Below are positions 52,427-62,008 of a DNA stretch of 64,000 bases, one piece after another. Position 1 is the stretch's first letter, and each line of letters starts with the position of its first letter. Location: contig NZ_KB894584.1 in assembly GCF_000374545.1 (NCBI RefSeq), forward strand, positions 62,001 through 126,000, written 5' to 3'. The DNA is from Anaeromusa acidaminophila DSM 3853 (GTDB taxonomy: Bacteria > Bacillota > Negativicutes > Anaeromusales > Anaeromusaceae). The position numbers were made by a program, and so were the translations under genes. Under the pieces are notes generated by a model, which was not told the DNA's origin, searched no databases, and worked only from the letters and a program-made list of their open reading frames with translations.

Positions 52427-54469
52427 ATGAAAATCAGCAGCAATAGCATTCAAACACGTTTGACTCTGGCTCTGGCGGGATTGGTCATAGTGGCTCTGCT
52501 TTTACTGGGGGTAGCCAGTTATTGGCAGGCGAAAGGGGCGCTTTCCGATAGCGTGGATGAAACGGGGTACGCTTTGGCGGATTATTATGCGCTGCAAACG
52601 GAAATGTTCACTAAAGAAGCCATTCTTCGTTTGGAGGACTTGGCAAGTATTCAACGCATGCGTGAGAGTGAGGACAATGCTGCGTTAATCGCTTCTTTAG
52701 CGGAAACCGATAAGCGCCTAAAATTGTTTGAAATGCTCAGCTATGTGCGACCGGACGGTTCTTCCCTGCGCATGGACGGTAAACCGGATTCTTTGGGGGA
52801 TCGGCCATATTTTAAAAAGGTGTTGGAAACTAAAAAATCCTATGTTTCGGATATGATCGTTTCCCGCTCTACGGGCAAGCTATCGGTAGTGATTGCTGTG
52901 CCGGTCTTTAATAAAGATGGCGGTCTGAAAGCGGTTTTAGCAGGGACTATGTCCTTAGAAAAATTGAATGAGGTATTAAAGCAGGTTAAATTTAAAGATA
53001 CAGGCTATGCGTTTCTGGCGGATGATTCCGGCATGGTTCTGGCGCATCCCAAACGGCCGGAATTGGCTGGTAAGCTGAATGTGGCTAAAAAAGAGGTTAA
53101 CCCGGAACTCAAGCTGCCGTCTAGCACGTTGGATGATCGAATGATTCAATTGTTTAAAACCGCATTGGAGAAAAATGATGGCGTACGCGGCGATTATACG
53201 TTTGTAGACGGCATAACGCGAATGGCTATCTATCAACCCATAGAGTTGGCCGGTGGCCAACGGTGGATGATCATGATCACGGCTCCATTGGACGAAGCTA
53301 ACGCGGAAGTGCGGCATCTGACGTATATTATGCTGGGGCTCAGCGTATTCTGTTTGCTGTTAGCGATCGGAATCGCCGCAGTGATCAGCAAGCGCTTTGT
53401 AGCGCCCATACTCACCTTGCGTGATGCGGCGGAGCATATTGCAGCAGGGGATCTGCGCAGCCAGGAAGTGGCGGTGCAGTCGCAGGACGAACTGGGGCAA
53501 TTAGCAGGCAGCTTTGCCGATATGAGCGGCAAGCTGCGCGATTTGGTGGTGCAGGTGCAGCGCGAATCCCAGCAGGTAGCGGCGGCCAGTGAAGAGCTGA
53601 CAGCCAGCGCCGAGCAGGCGGCTCATGCGGTGCAGCAGGTAGCTGGAAGCGTGACCGAAGTGGCTGGCGGTGCGGATCGACAGCTGTCGGTGGCGCGAGA
53701 AGCCACAACCGAAGTGGACGTTTTGGCGAAAGAACTGGCCGGGGCCTCAAAGCGGGCCAGCGAAGTGCAAAAATCAGTGGCAAAAACCTCCCAAGCGGCG
53801 GAAAGCGGCGGCGAAGCCATCGGCAAAGCGATTCGCCAGATGCAGGCGCTCGATACGACGGTAACCCATTCGGCGCAGGTTGTGGCCAAGCTGGGTGAAC
53901 GTTCCCAGGAAATCGGCCAGATTGTGGATACCATCAGCGGTATTGCCGGACAGACCAACCTGTTGGCCTTGAACGCAGCCATCGAGGCTGCACGGGCGGG
54001 CGAGCAAGGCCGTGGCTTTGCGGTAGTAGCGGACGAAGTGCGCAAGCTGGCGGAGCAAAGCCAGGAAGCCGCCGGACGTATTGCCTCTCTTATTGGCGAG
54101 ATTCAAGGCGAGACAGGGCGTGCTGTAGAAGCCATGAATAAGGGTACGGCCGAGGTGAAAGAAGGTACTGTTGTCGCTGGCCAGGCCGGCGCGGCCTTTG
54201 AAGAAATTGTCGGCTTGATTCGTAAAGCCAACGAAGAAGTGGCGGCCATTACGACAGCCATCGAGCAGACCGTCAGCGGCAGCGGCCGTATCGTTCACGC
54301 CGTGGACGATATGCAAAACGTCAGCCGCGATACGGCGGAGCAGACCCAAACGGTGGCAGCAGCCACCGAAGAGCAGGCAGCCTCTATGGAAGAAATTGCT
54401 TCTTCCAGCCGTTCCTTGGCCCTGTTGGCGGAAGAACTGCAAGTGGCGGTCAGCCGTTTCAAAGTATAA
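52427..54469 (+). CDS. Methyl-accepting chemotaxis protein, dCache sensor (tandem copy 1)
   Basis: Chemoreceptor of 680 aa. TM1 ~12-32, dCache ligand domain ~40-285 ([28 protein letters not shown]-like [17 protein letters not shown]), TM2 ~290-312, HAMP ~312-370 ([20 protein letters not shown]), signalling domain with tip [20 protein letters not shown], ending [23 protein letters not shown] precedes ATG 52427. Its signalling half is almost identical to the next gene, whereas residues ~45-190 of the sensor differ, so the pair probably detects different ligands. Confidence 0.94.
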   Translation: MKISSNSIQTRLTLALAGLVIVALLLLGVASYWQAKGALSDSVDETGYALADYYALQTEMFTKEAILRLEDLASIQRMRESEDNAALIASLAETDKRLKLFEMLSYVRPDGSSLRMDGKPDSLGDRPYFKKVLETKKSYVSDMIVSRSTGKLSVVIAVPVFNKDGGLKAVLAGTMSLEKLNEVLKQVKFKDTGYAFLADDSGMVLAHPKRPELAGKLNVAKKEVNPELKLPSSTLDDRMIQLFKTALEKNDGVRGDYTFVDGITRMAIYQPIELAGGQRWMIMITAPLDEANAEVRHLTYIMLGLSVFCLLLAIGIAAVISKRFVAPILTLRDAAEHIAAGDLRSQEVAVQSQDELGQLAGSFADMSGKLRDLVVQVQRESQQVAAASEELTASAEQAAHAVQQVAGSVTEVAGGADRQLSVAREATTEVDVLAKELAGASKRASEVQKSVAKTSQAAESGGEAIGKAIRQMQALDTTVTHSAQVVAKLGERSQEIGQIVDTISGIAGQTNLLALNAAIEAARAGEQGRGFAVVADEVRKLAEQSQEAAGRIASLIGEIQGETGRAVEAMNKGTAEVKEGTVVAGQAGAAFEEIVGLIRKANEEVAAITTAIEQTVSGSGRIVHAVDDMQNVSRDTAEQTQTVAAATEEQAASMEEIASSSRSLALLAEELQVAVSRFKV

Positions 54470-54490
54470 TTGAATCTATATTGTTCTCCC

Positions 54491-54537
54491 AAGTCTTCGC
54501 ACAGCAAGTTGGAGTTGCTGTGCGAAGACTTTTTATT
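54491..54537 (+). terminator. terminator between tandem chemoreceptor genes
   Basis: AAGTCTTCGCACAGCAA / TTGCTGTGCGAAGACTT then TTTATTTT. Confidence 0.93.
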
Positions 54538-54697
54538 TTGTAAAATTTAACATAGCCAGGCAGGGAGTTGCGAATCAAAAACAGAACGTGTTGTGTAGCC
54601 AGGAAGTTTTGAAACCTAATGGGAATTCATGTAAAATATAAACATATGGGATGGAAATACTTTTTGCATAGGAAAAAGAACTGTAAGGAGGGGCACT

Positions 54698-56743
54698 ATG
54701 AACGGCGTTAATACTCGGATTCAGACTCGATTAACGGTAGCGCTGGCAGGGCTTGTCGTTGTAACAATACTTATTTTGGGGCTGGCGAGTTATTGGCAGG
54801 CTAAAAGCGCCCTGTCGGAAAGTGTGGATGAAACCGCCTTTGCGTTGGCGGAACAGTACGGAATGCAGACGCAGTTTTTTACGGAAGAGGCGATTTTGCG
54901 CTTAGAAGATTTAGCTAGCGTGGATCTGCTTCGTGATAGTAGCGATACGGCGATGATAGCGCCGGTGTTGGCGGAAAATCAAAAACGAATTGGTATCTTT
55001 GAGAATATCAATTATGTAGCTAAGAATGGCGTTGGGATTCGCTCTAATGGTACGGCGACAACGAATACAGCCACGAGGGAGTATTTCAAAAAACTGCTGG
55101 CTACCCAAAAGCCTTGTGTTTCAGAAGTAGTCATATCCGGTTCAACCAACAAAGCCTCTGTAATTATTGCTGTGCCTGTGTTTGATCGAAAAGGGCAGCT
55201 GAAAGGCATGCTCGGAGGCACCTTGCCTTTGGAAAAATTACAAACGATGTTGCAAAAAGTTAAGTTTAAAGAAAGTGGTTATGCTTTTTTGGCGGACGAC
55301 AGCGGCATGGTTCTGGCGCATCCCAAGCGGCCGGAACTGGCGGGCAAGCTGAATGTGGCCAAAAAGGAAATCAACCCGGAGCTTAAACTGCCAGCGAATA
55401 CGCTAGACGATCGGATGATCCAATTGTTTAAAAACGCCATGGAGAAAAACGATGGCGTTCGTGGTGAATATACCTTTGTGGATGGCGTAACCCGGATGGC
55501 CGTATATCAGCCGATTGATCTGGCAGGCGGTCAGAAGTGGATGCTGATGATTACGGCGCCCGTAGATGAAGCTACGGCCGAAGTGCGTCACCTGACATAC
55601 GTTATGCTGGGCTTGAGCATCTTTTGCCTGCTCTTGGCGGTTGGCGTGGCGGCGGTGATCAGCAAACGCTTTGTTGCGCCCATACTCACCTTGCGTGATG
55701 CGGCGGAGCATATTGCCGCAGGAGATCTGCGCAGCCAGGAAGTGGCGGTGCAGTCGCAGGACGAACTGGGGCAATTAGCAGGCAGCTTTGCCGATATGAG
55801 CGGCAAGCTGCGTGATTTGGTGGTACAAGTGCAGCGCGAGTCCCAGCAGGTAGCGGCGGCCAGTGAAGAGCTGACAGCCAGTGCCGAGCAGGCGGCTCAT
55901 GCGGTGCAGCAGGTAGCCGGAAGCGTAACCGAAGTGGCTGGCGGTGCGGATCGACAGCTGACGGTAGCGCGGGAAGCCACAACCGAAGTGGATGCGTTGG
56001 CGAAAGAACTGGCCGGGGCCTCAAAGCGGGCCAGCGAAGTGCAAAAATCAGTGGCAAAAACCTCCCAAGCGGCGGAAAGCGGCGGCGAAGCCATCGGCAA
56101 AGCCATTCGCCAGATGCAGGCTCTCGATACGACGGTAACCCATTCGGCGCAGGTTGTGGCCAAGCTGGGCGAGCGTTCCCAGGAAATCGGCCAGATTGTG
56201 GATACCATTAGCGGCATTGCCGGGCAGACCAACCTCTTGGCCTTGAATGCGGCCATCGAGGCTGCCAGGGCGGGCGAACAAGGCCGCGGCTTTGCGGTGG
56301 TGGCGGACGAAGTGCGCAAGCTGGCGGAGCAAAGCCAGGAAGCCGCTGGACGCATTGCTTCTCTCATTGGCGAAATTCAAGGCGAGACAGGGCGCGCGGT
56401 AGAAGCCATGAACAAGGGCACCGCCGAGGTGAAAGAAGGCACCGTTGTCGCCGGACAGGCCGGCGCGGCCTTTGAAGAAATCGTCAGCTTGATTCGTAAA
56501 GCCAACGAAGAAGTGGCGGCCATTACGACAGCCATTGAGCAGACGGTAAACGGCAGCGGCCGTATCGTTCACGCCGTGGAGGATATGCAAACCGTCAGCC
56601 GTGGTACGGCGGACCAGACCCAGACCGTGGCGGCGGCCACCGAAGAACAGGCGGCGTCCATGGAAGAGATTGCTTCTTCCAGCCGATCCTTGGCTCATTT
56701 GGCGGAAGAACTGCAAGTGGCGGTCAGCCGCTTCAAAGTATAA
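54698..56743 (+). CDS. Methyl-accepting chemotaxis protein, dCache sensor (tandem copy 2)
   Basis: Second receptor of the tandem, 681 aa, same architecture: TM1 ~12-32, dCache ~40-285, TM2 ~290-312, HAMP, signalling domain. The sensor has [20 protein letters not shown] and [20 protein letters not shown]-type segments diverged from copy 1, while the membrane-proximal part ([20 protein letters not shown] onward) and all cytoplasmic sequence are nearly the same. AAGGAGGGGCACT precedes ATG 54698. Separate terminators show independent transcription. Confidence 0.94.
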   Translation: MNGVNTRIQTRLTVALAGLVVVTILILGLASYWQAKSALSESVDETAFALAEQYGMQTQFFTEEAILRLEDLASVDLLRDSSDTAMIAPVLAENQKRIGIFENINYVAKNGVGIRSNGTATTNTATREYFKKLLATQKPCVSEVVISGSTNKASVIIAVPVFDRKGQLKGMLGGTLPLEKLQTMLQKVKFKESGYAFLADDSGMVLAHPKRPELAGKLNVAKKEINPELKLPANTLDDRMIQLFKNAMEKNDGVRGEYTFVDGVTRMAVYQPIDLAGGQKWMLMITAPVDEATAEVRHLTYVMLGLSIFCLLLAVGVAAVISKRFVAPILTLRDAAEHIAAGDLRSQEVAVQSQDELGQLAGSFADMSGKLRDLVVQVQRESQQVAAASEELTASAEQAAHAVQQVAGSVTEVAGGADRQLTVAREATTEVDALAKELAGASKRASEVQKSVAKTSQAAESGGEAIGKAIRQMQALDTTVTHSAQVVAKLGERSQEIGQIVDTISGIAGQTNLLALNAAIEAARAGEQGRGFAVVADEVRKLAEQSQEAAGRIASLIGEIQGETGRAVEAMNKGTAEVKEGTVVAGQAGAAFEEIVSLIRKANEEVAAITTAIEQTVNGSGRIVHAVEDMQTVSRGTADQTQTVAAATEEQAASMEEIASSSRSLAHLAEELQVAVSRFKV

Positions 56744-56751
56744 GAGAAACA

Positions 56752-56790
56752 GGAAAGCGCCCTCTGCCGTTAGGCAGGGGGCGCTTTTTA
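56752..56790 (+). terminator. terminator after second chemoreceptor gene
   Basis: AAAGCGCCCTCTGCC-GTTA-GGCAGGGGGCGCTTT then TT. Confidence 0.92.
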
Positions 56791-56796
56791 GTCGTT

Positions 56797-56997
56797 TTAA
56801 TTTCGTCCGTGGCGAGGATTAGATTTTTTCGGTGTTTGCGCATTTCTTTTTCGTTTTTCTTTGATCGCTAAACGAGCGGCGGCTTTGGCTGCTTTTGTTT
56901 GGTGATGGGTCCAAAACTTCCAGATGGCGTAAGCAGCGCCTAGAATTACCGCCGGCAGCAGGTTCCAAAAGAGCAAATCAAGTTCTTCTGCGGACAT
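56797..56997 (-). CDS. Small single-span membrane protein
   Basis: Protein of 66 aa: short acidic N-terminus (MSAEELDL), one transmembrane helix (~9-28, FWNLLPAVILGAAYAIWKFW) and a strongly basic cytoplasmic tail (RLAIKEKRKRNAQTPKKSN). CAGGAGGAACTTT precedes the ATG at the right spacing, which supports a real gene. No family recognised. The tail could bind nucleic acid or acidic lipids; this is only a possibility. Confidence 0.65.
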   Translation of the reverse strand: MSAEELDLLFWNLLPAVILGAAYAIWKFWTHHQTKAAKAAARLAIKEKRKRNAQTPKKSNPRHGRN

Positions 56998-57107
56998 AAA
57001 GTTCCTCCTGGTAGTTTTAATTTGTTTTATTGTACCGACAGAATGACCGTTTGTACATAGAAAGAAACCGGATTATAAAAATAAAGTGGCTCCCATCAAG
57101 CATGGCT

Positions 57108-57135
57108 TTGAAAACCAGAAGAATCCGTGTACAAT
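57108..57135 (+). promoter_or_regulatory. promoter of the nitroreductase operon
   Basis: TTGAAA (57108-57113), 16-base spacer, TACAAT (57130-57135). Confidence 0.65.
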
Positions 57136-57170
57136 GAAACCATCATTACAATAATAAGGGGGCCTTGGAT

Positions 57171-57788
57171 ATGACGGATTGCAAGCGGCTGATGGAAGAG
57201 CGGCGCTCCGTGAATTTCTTTGATGCGGCGCAGCCATTGACACCGGAGCTTTTTCGGCAGATTGTGGAATTGGCGTCGCTGGCGCCGTCGGCCTTTAATT
57301 TGCAGCCTTGGCGGCTTATCGCCGTGCGCAGCGCGGAGGGAAGGCAACGACTGTGGCAGCTGGCGCAGCAGCAGCCCAAAGTCTTGGAAGCGCCGGTAAC
57401 GTTGATTATTATTGGGGATCGCGGCGCATGGCAAGGCGACAATCCGGCCTGGGAAGAGCTGGCAGTCATGCTGGGCGGAGCGGAGGCCGTGAAACCATAT
57501 CTGGCCATGGCGGAAGCGCTTTACGGCGCTACGCCGGAGCGGCGCATCAAATTTGCTGAGAGCAATGCAGCGCTTTTGGCGATGTCGCTGGCATACGCGG
57601 CGCGATGTTTTGGCGTAGAGGGCCACTTCATGTCGGGCATTGATTTTGCGGGAATTAAGGAAGGCTTTGCCTTGGATGAGGATGAGGAAGTGGTAATGCT
57701 TCTTGCTTTGGGCTATGCGGAGGGCGGCAAAGCGCTTTATCCGCGACGGAAACGTCGGACTTATGCTGAATTGGTGGAGGAAGTATAA
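57171..57788 (+). CDS. Nitroreductase-family flavoprotein
   Basis: FMN-dependent oxidoreductase of 205 aa. Family signatures: MEERRSVNFFD at the N-terminus (FMN phosphate Arg/Ser), ASLAPSAFNLQPWRLIAVRS near residue 40, and ALGYAEGGKALYPRRKR at the C-terminus. It could reduce nitroaromatics, quinones or enoates; the substrate is not set by the context. ATG 57171 is chosen, with AAGGGGGCC upstream; TTG 57165 would be too close to that site. Its stop overlaps the DUF523 start (TAATG). Confidence 0.9.
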   Translation: MTDCKRLMEERRSVNFFDAAQPLTPELFRQIVELASLAPSAFNLQPWRLIAVRSAEGRQRLWQLAQQQPKVLEAPVTLIIIGDRGAWQGDNPAWEELAVMLGGAEAVKPYLAMAEALYGATPERRIKFAESNAALLAMSLAYAARCFGVEGHFMSGIDFAGIKEGFALDEDEEVVMLLALGYAEGGKALYPRRKRRTYAELVEEV

Positions 57789-58192
57789 TGGAAGTGGTGA
57801 GCGCCTGCTTGGCAGGCATAATCTGCCGGTATGACGGAACGGCCCAAGAAGCGCCGGATGTAGTGGAAGCGGTGCGTCAAGGAAAAGCGCTGCCTCTTTG
57901 CCCGGAGATGCTGGGAGGCTTGCCGGCGCCTCGGCAAGCGGCGGAAATCAAAGAGGGCCGCGTAGTAACGGCGGCAGGCGTTGATTTGACGGAGCCCTTT
58001 CAAAAAGGCGCGGAGATTGCCACGCAAATCGCCATTCTAGCAGGCTGCCGCAAGGCGGTGCTTAAAGCTCGTTCGCCTAGCTGCGGCTGCGGGCGGATTT
58101 ATGACGGAACTTTTTCCGGTCGGCTCATTGACGGTGACGGGCTGTGGGCGCGGGAACTAAAAAAAGCCGGCATAGAAGTGTCGGTAAGATGA
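57788..58192 (+). CDS. DUF523 protein
   Basis: Protein of 134 aa with the DUF523 pattern: SACLAGIICRYDG at the start, LCPEMLGGLPAPRQAAEI near residue 36, and KARSPSCGCGRIYDGTFSGR near 93, with several conserved cysteines that may bind metal or a cluster. Function is not established. Translationally coupled to the nitroreductase through the TAATG overlap. Confidence 0.9.
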   Translation: MEVVSACLAGIICRYDGTAQEAPDVVEAVRQGKALPLCPEMLGGLPAPRQAAEIKEGRVVTAAGVDLTEPFQKGAEIATQIAILAGCRKAVLKARSPSCGCGRIYDGTFSGRLIDGDGLWARELKKAGIEVSVR

Positions 58193-58310
58193 ACAGTTTT
58201 GTTTGTTTTTAGACGCAGGAAATGGAGGATGCAAAGAGAATCTCTGCAAAGAAAGCTTGGTGTGTAATGCGCATGATTAGCAGGCTTATCTTCAGCAGGA
58301 GGCGATTTGT

Positions 58311-58514
58311 ATGAAAATCAGCGGCAGAAATAAACTGGGAGCTACGGTCAAGGAAATTGTTCGCGGCGGCGTGGTGGCTAAAGTGGTCATGGATTTCAAA
58401 GGGGAAGAGCTAGTGGCTGTTGTTACGAACGACTCTGTAGATGACTTGGGGCTCAAAGTTGGCGATGAAGTGACGGCGTTGGTTAAAGCCACGGAAATGA
58501 TGATTTTGAAATAA
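58311..58514 (+). CDS. Molbindin-like TOBE-domain protein
   Basis: Single TOBE/Mop domain of 67 aa, the size of molbindins that store or buffer molybdate or tungstate in the cytoplasm. Typical pattern: MKISGRNKLGATVKEIVRGG, VAVVTNDSVDDLGLKVGDEV and VTALVKATEMMI. AGGAGGCGATTTGT precedes ATG 58311. No modABC genes are near. A molybdenum or tungsten enzyme elsewhere is implied but not seen. Confidence 0.92.
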   Translation: MKISGRNKLGATVKEIVRGGVVAKVVMDFKGEELVAVVTNDSVDDLGLKVGDEVTALVKATEMMILK

Positions 58515-58526
58515 AAGCAGTTAGAA

Positions 58527-58566
58527 AAAACCAGGCAAACGCGTACTAGGCGGTTGCCTGGTTTTT
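58527..58566 (+). terminator. terminator after molbindin gene
   Basis: AAAACCAGGCAA ... TTGCCTGGTTTT with an inner CGC-GTACTAG-GCG. Confidence 0.9.
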
Positions 58567-58600
58567 GATTTAGGATACCTAGAAAATTAAAGTACTGTAA

Positions 58601-58692
58601 AAAATCCCCCTGGCCCTGCGGGCCATCCCCCTTTAGCAAGGGGGACGCCTCCCTTGTCAAAGGGAGGCGCCGCCACAGCGGCGGAGGGATTC
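58601..58692. repeat. GC-rich dispersed repeat, copy 2
   Basis: Inverted relative to 16412-16512: GGCCCTGCGGGCC, CCCCCTTTAGCAAGGGGG, CTCCCTT..AAGGGAG and GCCGCCACAGCGGC dyads. With R-repeat copy 16 it fills the 311-base gap. Confidence 0.8.
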
Positions 58693-58721
58693 AGTTTCGC
58701 TGTAGTGTTTTAGCTCTCCGT

Positions 58722-58829
58722 CATACCCTCAGAAGATGTCGGTTGTTATGCCTTCCATAGCGCATTCGGAATTAGATACCTCACGTACCGTCAGGTGCAT
58801 CCAGCACCGTCGCCGATTCTCTTGTTCAA
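58722..58829 (+). repeat. R-repeat copy 16 (long form)
   Basis: Runs from ATACCCTCAGAAGATGTC to GCCGATTCTCTTGTTCAA. On the minus strand its TTGAACA supplies the TGA stop of the LysR gene. Confidence 0.85.
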
Positions 58830-59704
58830 ATTTCTTTTTTGTTCTTTTCGCAGAAATCCAACAGCACATGGCAGGCTTGGGACAGATAGCGTTCTTCGTT
58901 CCAGGCGAAGCCGGCTTGGATGGAGAGGGGCGGCGTCAAGGGAAGACTGACGATGCGGGGGTGCTTGCGAGTAATATCGGCGGGCAGAAAGCCGACGCCT
59001 GCATTTTGCTCCACCAGGCTAAGAATGGTTTCGATTTGCCGCGAAGAAAAACGGATATGCGGCGTAAATCCATGGCGGGCGCACTCTTCTAAGATGAGCT
59101 GGCGCATATAGGTGTCTTCTTGAAAGAGCAGAAATGGCTCTTTGGCCAGCTGCGGCAACGAAAGGGACCGGGCGGAAGCCAGAGGGTGCGCCGGAGAGAG
59201 GCAGACATGGATGGCGCTTTCCGCCAAGGGACGCAGAGCCAGGCCGGGCGGCGCATCAGAGATGATCAGCAGTCCTAAGTCAAGCTCGTCTTCCAGAAGC
59301 TTGCGGCGCGTAGCGAGGCTGCCCGTCTCGGTGCACTGCAGCTCGATATCCGGATGTGCTGCATGAAAGGCGGCGAAAAGGCGCGGAAAGACAAAAGCGC
59401 CGATGACCGGCGTAATGCCTAGCTGAATGCGGCCTTTGCGGGACGCTTCGTAGTCCTTCATTTCTTCTTGGGCGTTATTGCGGCAGCGCAGCATAGCTTC
59501 GGCGTGCTGCAGCATGCGCTCCCCGGCTTGGGTGAGGCGGAGACGCCGTTGTTTGCGGTCAAAGAGAGGGACTCCCAGTTCTTCCTCCAATTTTTGCAGG
59601 GCAATACTGACCGAAGGCTGCGCTACGTGCAGCTGCGCGGCGGCGCGGCTGACACTGCCCAGACGGCAGACTTGCTGAAAATACTCCAATTGACGAAGTT
59701 CCAT
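58826..59704 (-). CDS. LysR-family transcriptional regulator
   Basis: Regulator of 292 aa. N-terminal winged helix-turn-helix MELRQLEYFQQVCRLGSVSR with AAQLHVAQPSVSIALQKLEE; C-terminal periplasmic-binding-like effector domain (GRIQLGITPVIGAFVFPRLF). ATG 59704 follows ATGGAGGTTTCA; the longer frame lacks a site. Divergent from the TauE/SafE gene, with a palindrome between, so it probably controls that transporter in response to a sulfur or organic acid ligand. The gene ends inside R-repeat copy 16. Confidence 0.92.
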   Translation of the reverse strand: MELRQLEYFQQVCRLGSVSRAAAQLHVAQPSVSIALQKLEEELGVPLFDRKQRRLRLTQAGERMLQHAEAMLRCRNNAQEEMKDYEASRKGRIQLGITPVIGAFVFPRLFAAFHAAHPDIELQCTETGSLATRRKLLEDELDLGLLIISDAPPGLALRPLAESAIHVCLSPAHPLASARSLSLPQLAKEPFLLFQEDTYMRQLILEECARHGFTPHIRFSSRQIETILSLVEQNAGVGFLPADITRKHPRIVSLPLTPPLSIQAGFAWNEERYLSQACHVLLDFCEKNKKEI

Positions 59705-59714
59705 TGAAACCTCC

Positions 59715-59733
59715 ATATAGTTATAAACTATAT
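59715..59733. promoter_or_regulatory. LysR-type operator ATATAGTT-ATA-AACTATAT
   Basis: Perfect dyad 11 bases upstream of the LysR start and ~80 bases before TauE; contains the T-N11-A pattern of LysR boxes. Confidence 0.6.
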
Positions 59734-59814
59734 ATAAATCAAAAATATATATTTTTATTCTATCAAAAGCTGCGGTATACTGCAAAAGAGAAGAAAAAAG
59801 CGGGAGGAATTACG

Positions 59815-60579
59815 ATGGAACTGCTAGGATATTTAATTCTAGGGGTGGCGGTGGCTGCATTCGGTACGCTCGTAGGTATTGGCGGCGGCCTGATTTTGGT
59901 GCCCCTCTTCATTTTGGTATTTCATTGGGAGCCCAATTTAGCGGTGGGTACATCGCTGGTTGTGGTATTTTTTAATGCGATTTCCGGTACGGTGGCGTAT
60001 ATGCGGCAAAAGAAGGTGTACTATGACGCCGGTATTCGTTTTGCCTTGGCTACGCTGCCGGGGGCGTTTTTCGGCAGCTACGCGGTAAAGTACATTCCGG
60101 AAGCGGAATTTAAGGTGTTCTTTGGCGCGACCTTGATGGTTATGGCGGCGCTGATGTTTTGGCGCAACCATTCTAAAGGAGCGCCCAATAAGGGGACGGA
60201 AGTGCCTAAGAATTACAATCGTACCGCTGGCGTGCTTCTTAGTTTGTGCGTAGGCTTTTTATCCAGCATTCTAGGCATTGGCGGCGGCATTATCCATGTG
60301 CCGGCCATGGTCTACTTGCTGGCGTTCCCGGCGCATATTGCGACGGCAACCTCGCATTTTGTGCTGGCGATTTCTTCCATGGTCGGCGTGTTTTCGCATT
60401 TCTTGCTGCATAACATTCTGATTAAGGAAGCCTTGATGATTGGCGTCGGCGCGGTATTGGGAGCGCAATTGGGGGCGAAAATGTCCCTGAAAGTGAAGTC
60501 AAAGGCTATTCTGTCTTTGCTGGCGTTCTGCCTGTTCGGTTTGGGCGCACGCTTGGTCTTTACTGCAGGGGCCTTCTAG
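59815..60579 (+). CDS. TauE/SafE-family sulfite or organic anion exporter
   Basis: Membrane protein of 254 aa with about eight helices in two related halves. The family's glycine-rich repeats are clear: TLVGIGGGLILVPLFILVFH near residue 22 and SSILGIGGGIIHVPAMVYLL near 151. The half-motifs GTSLVVVFFNAISGTVAY and ATSHFVLAISSMVGVFSH follow each. GGGAGGAATTACG precedes ATG 59815. Members export sulfite, sulfoacetate or related anions. Control by the divergent LysR is inferred. Confidence 0.9.
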   Translation: MELLGYLILGVAVAAFGTLVGIGGGLILVPLFILVFHWEPNLAVGTSLVVVFFNAISGTVAYMRQKKVYYDAGIRFALATLPGAFFGSYAVKYIPEAEFKVFFGATLMVMAALMFWRNHSKGAPNKGTEVPKNYNRTAGVLLSLCVGFLSSILGIGGGIIHVPAMVYLLAFPAHIATATSHFVLAISSMVGVFSHFLLHNILIKEALMIGVGAVLGAQLGAKMSLKVKSKAILSLLAFCLFGLGARLVFTAGAF

Positions 60580-60635
60580 TAAGGCGCCGCTGCTTTATGT
60601 GCATCTCTCGATAAATCAATCTTTTTTCGATAGAC

Positions 60636-60680
60636 TTTGTCAGAAAGCCTCAGCATAGCGCTGCTATGCTGAGGCTTTCT
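60636..60680. repeat. Hairpin element H4 (core of the H1 family)
   Basis: AGAAAGCCTCAGCATAGC (60642-60659), loop GCT, perfect complement at 60663-60680. The TTTGTCAGAAAGCCTC start and AGCG..GCTATGC apex match the core of H1 at 5641-5675. Confidence 0.8.
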
Positions 60681-60700
60681 TTCGGGTTCGCCCCCTAAAA

Positions 60701-60803
60701 GACTTCGGTTTCTATGCAATCCGTAGATTTTCAGCGGAGACCGGATACTTGCCTTCCATGGCGTACATCACGTACCGTCAGGCGCGTTCAGCGCCGTCGT
60801 CGG
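60701..60803 (+). repeat. R-repeat copy 17 (long form, ends missing)
   Basis: Contains GGAGACCGGATACTTGCC, ACGTACCGTCAGGCGCGTTC and GCGCCGTCGTCGGA, but neither the CCCTC nor the TTGTTCAA end. Probably a decayed copy before the 3' end of the second LysR gene. Confidence 0.7.
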
Positions 60804-60827
60804 AGCGTTTATTAAAGCGGCGGCTCC

Positions 60828-61730
60828 TTATAATTTTGGTACTTCTTCTTCTCGGGTTATGCGCTGTTCCAGCACGAAGTCTCGGAACTTGAGAGCTGCC
60901 GGCGACAGATAGCGTTCTTTGTGCCACGCGAGGCCGATGGTGCGGCGGCAGGGCGTGTCCTTGACCGGCAGGAAGGCTAGATGCAGATGTTCCAGACCGG
61001 CTAAATGAGGAATGAGGGCTACGCCCAGGCGGGCTTCTACCAGACCGGCGACGGTCATGATTTCTTCGCCTTCAAAGGTGATTTCCGGCTGGACGCCAGC
61101 TTGTTGCAGCAAGCGATCCGCTAACAGGCGCAGGCCGTAGTTGGGCTTGAAGGTAATCAGCGGTTCTGCGGCAATGTCCTGTAAGGATAAGCTTTCCTGT
61201 TGCGCCAGAGGATGTTCACGATGAACGGCGATAAAAATGTCTTCTTCAAAAAGCGGTCGCCACGCCAAATAAGATGGCGGCGTAGTAAAAGAACAAAGGC
61301 ATAAATCCGTGCCTCCGCTATGGAGCTGTTCTAAAAGAGCGGCGGTGCTGTTTTGGTAAAGCCGGAAATGCACCTGCGGATGCAGGCGGCGGAACTGCTG
61401 CAGCAGCTCCGGCACAAGATGGGTGCCTTGGGAATGCAAAAAAGAAAGACTAACGCTGCCACGTTCCGGATGAATGAGGTCCAGCGCTTGCTGGCGTCCA
61501 GCTTCAATGCATTGCAGGCCTTGATCCAAGTTGTCGAGAAAAATACGTCCGCTGCGCGTTAGCTCCAGGCGTTTATGGCAGCGGTGGAATAGAGGAAACC
61601 CTAGTTCATCCTCTAAACGGGCTAGGGAACGGCTCAAGGCTGGCTGGGAAAGCGCCAACTGGCTGGCGGCTTGGGTCATGTGGCCCAGCGAGGCAATGGT
61701 GCGAAACGCATAGAGCTGCTGCAAATCCAA
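60828..61730 (-). CDS. LysR-family transcriptional regulator
   Basis: Regulator of 300 aa. Helix-turn-helix LYAFRTIASLGHMTQAASQL, then ALSQPALSRSLARLEDELGF; effector domain from ~90 (GSVSLSFLHSQGTHLVPELL), as in CynR/YbhD-type proteins. TTG 61730 (MDLQQLYAF) is preferred because AAGGA lies 8 bases upstream; ATG 61736 starts only two bases after that site. Divergent from the MFS gene at 62009, its likely target. Two back-to-back R-repeats lie between them. Confidence 0.9.
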   Translation of the reverse strand: MDLQQLYAFRTIASLGHMTQAASQLALSQPALSRSLARLEDELGFPLFHRCHKRLELTRSGRIFLDNLDQGLQCIEAGRQQALDLIHPERGSVSLSFLHSQGTHLVPELLQQFRRLHPQVHFRLYQNSTAALLEQLHSGGTDLCLCSFTTPPSYLAWRPLFEEDIFIAVHREHPLAQQESLSLQDIAAEPLITFKPNYGLRLLADRLLQQAGVQPEITFEGEEIMTVAGLVEARLGVALIPHLAGLEHLHLAFLPVKDTPCRRTIGLAWHKERYLSPAALKFRDFVLEQRITREEEVPKL

Positions 61731-61766
61731 GGTCATCTTCCTTTCTAAAACATAAATATAATAACG

Positions 61767-61800
61767 GTGAACAAGAGAACCGGAGTCGCGAGAGGGTGCG
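61767..61800 (-). repeat. R-repeat copy 18
   Basis: GTGAACAAGAGAACCGG, AGTCGCGAGAGGGTGCG; TGAACA end toward the LysR start. Confidence 0.85.
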
Positions 61801-61818
61801 CATGAGGGACTTCTCCAT

Positions 61819-61854
61819 CGTGTCCTCCCTTTACTCACTCTACTCCTGTTTGAA
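61819..61854 (+). repeat. R-repeat copy 19
   Basis: TACTC subtype, CGTGTCCTCCCTTTACTCAC, TCTACTCCTGTTTGAA; tail-to-tail with copy 18, separated by 18 bases. Confidence 0.85.
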
Positions 61855-62008
61855 ATTTATTCCTTCTACTCCCAGCATACTGCTTTTCTGATCGCTTTTC
61901 CAGAAATACATAATTAAAATGCATCAAAATAATAAAAACGATGCATTGGACGCAAAGAATTGTTAGGAGTAAGATAAAAGAAAGGAACGTATTTTGGAGG
62001 CGGAGCTT

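Noticed and set aside
58736-59092. 118-codon plus-strand open frame
   Set aside because: Starts in an R-repeat and is otherwise antisense to the LysR gene.
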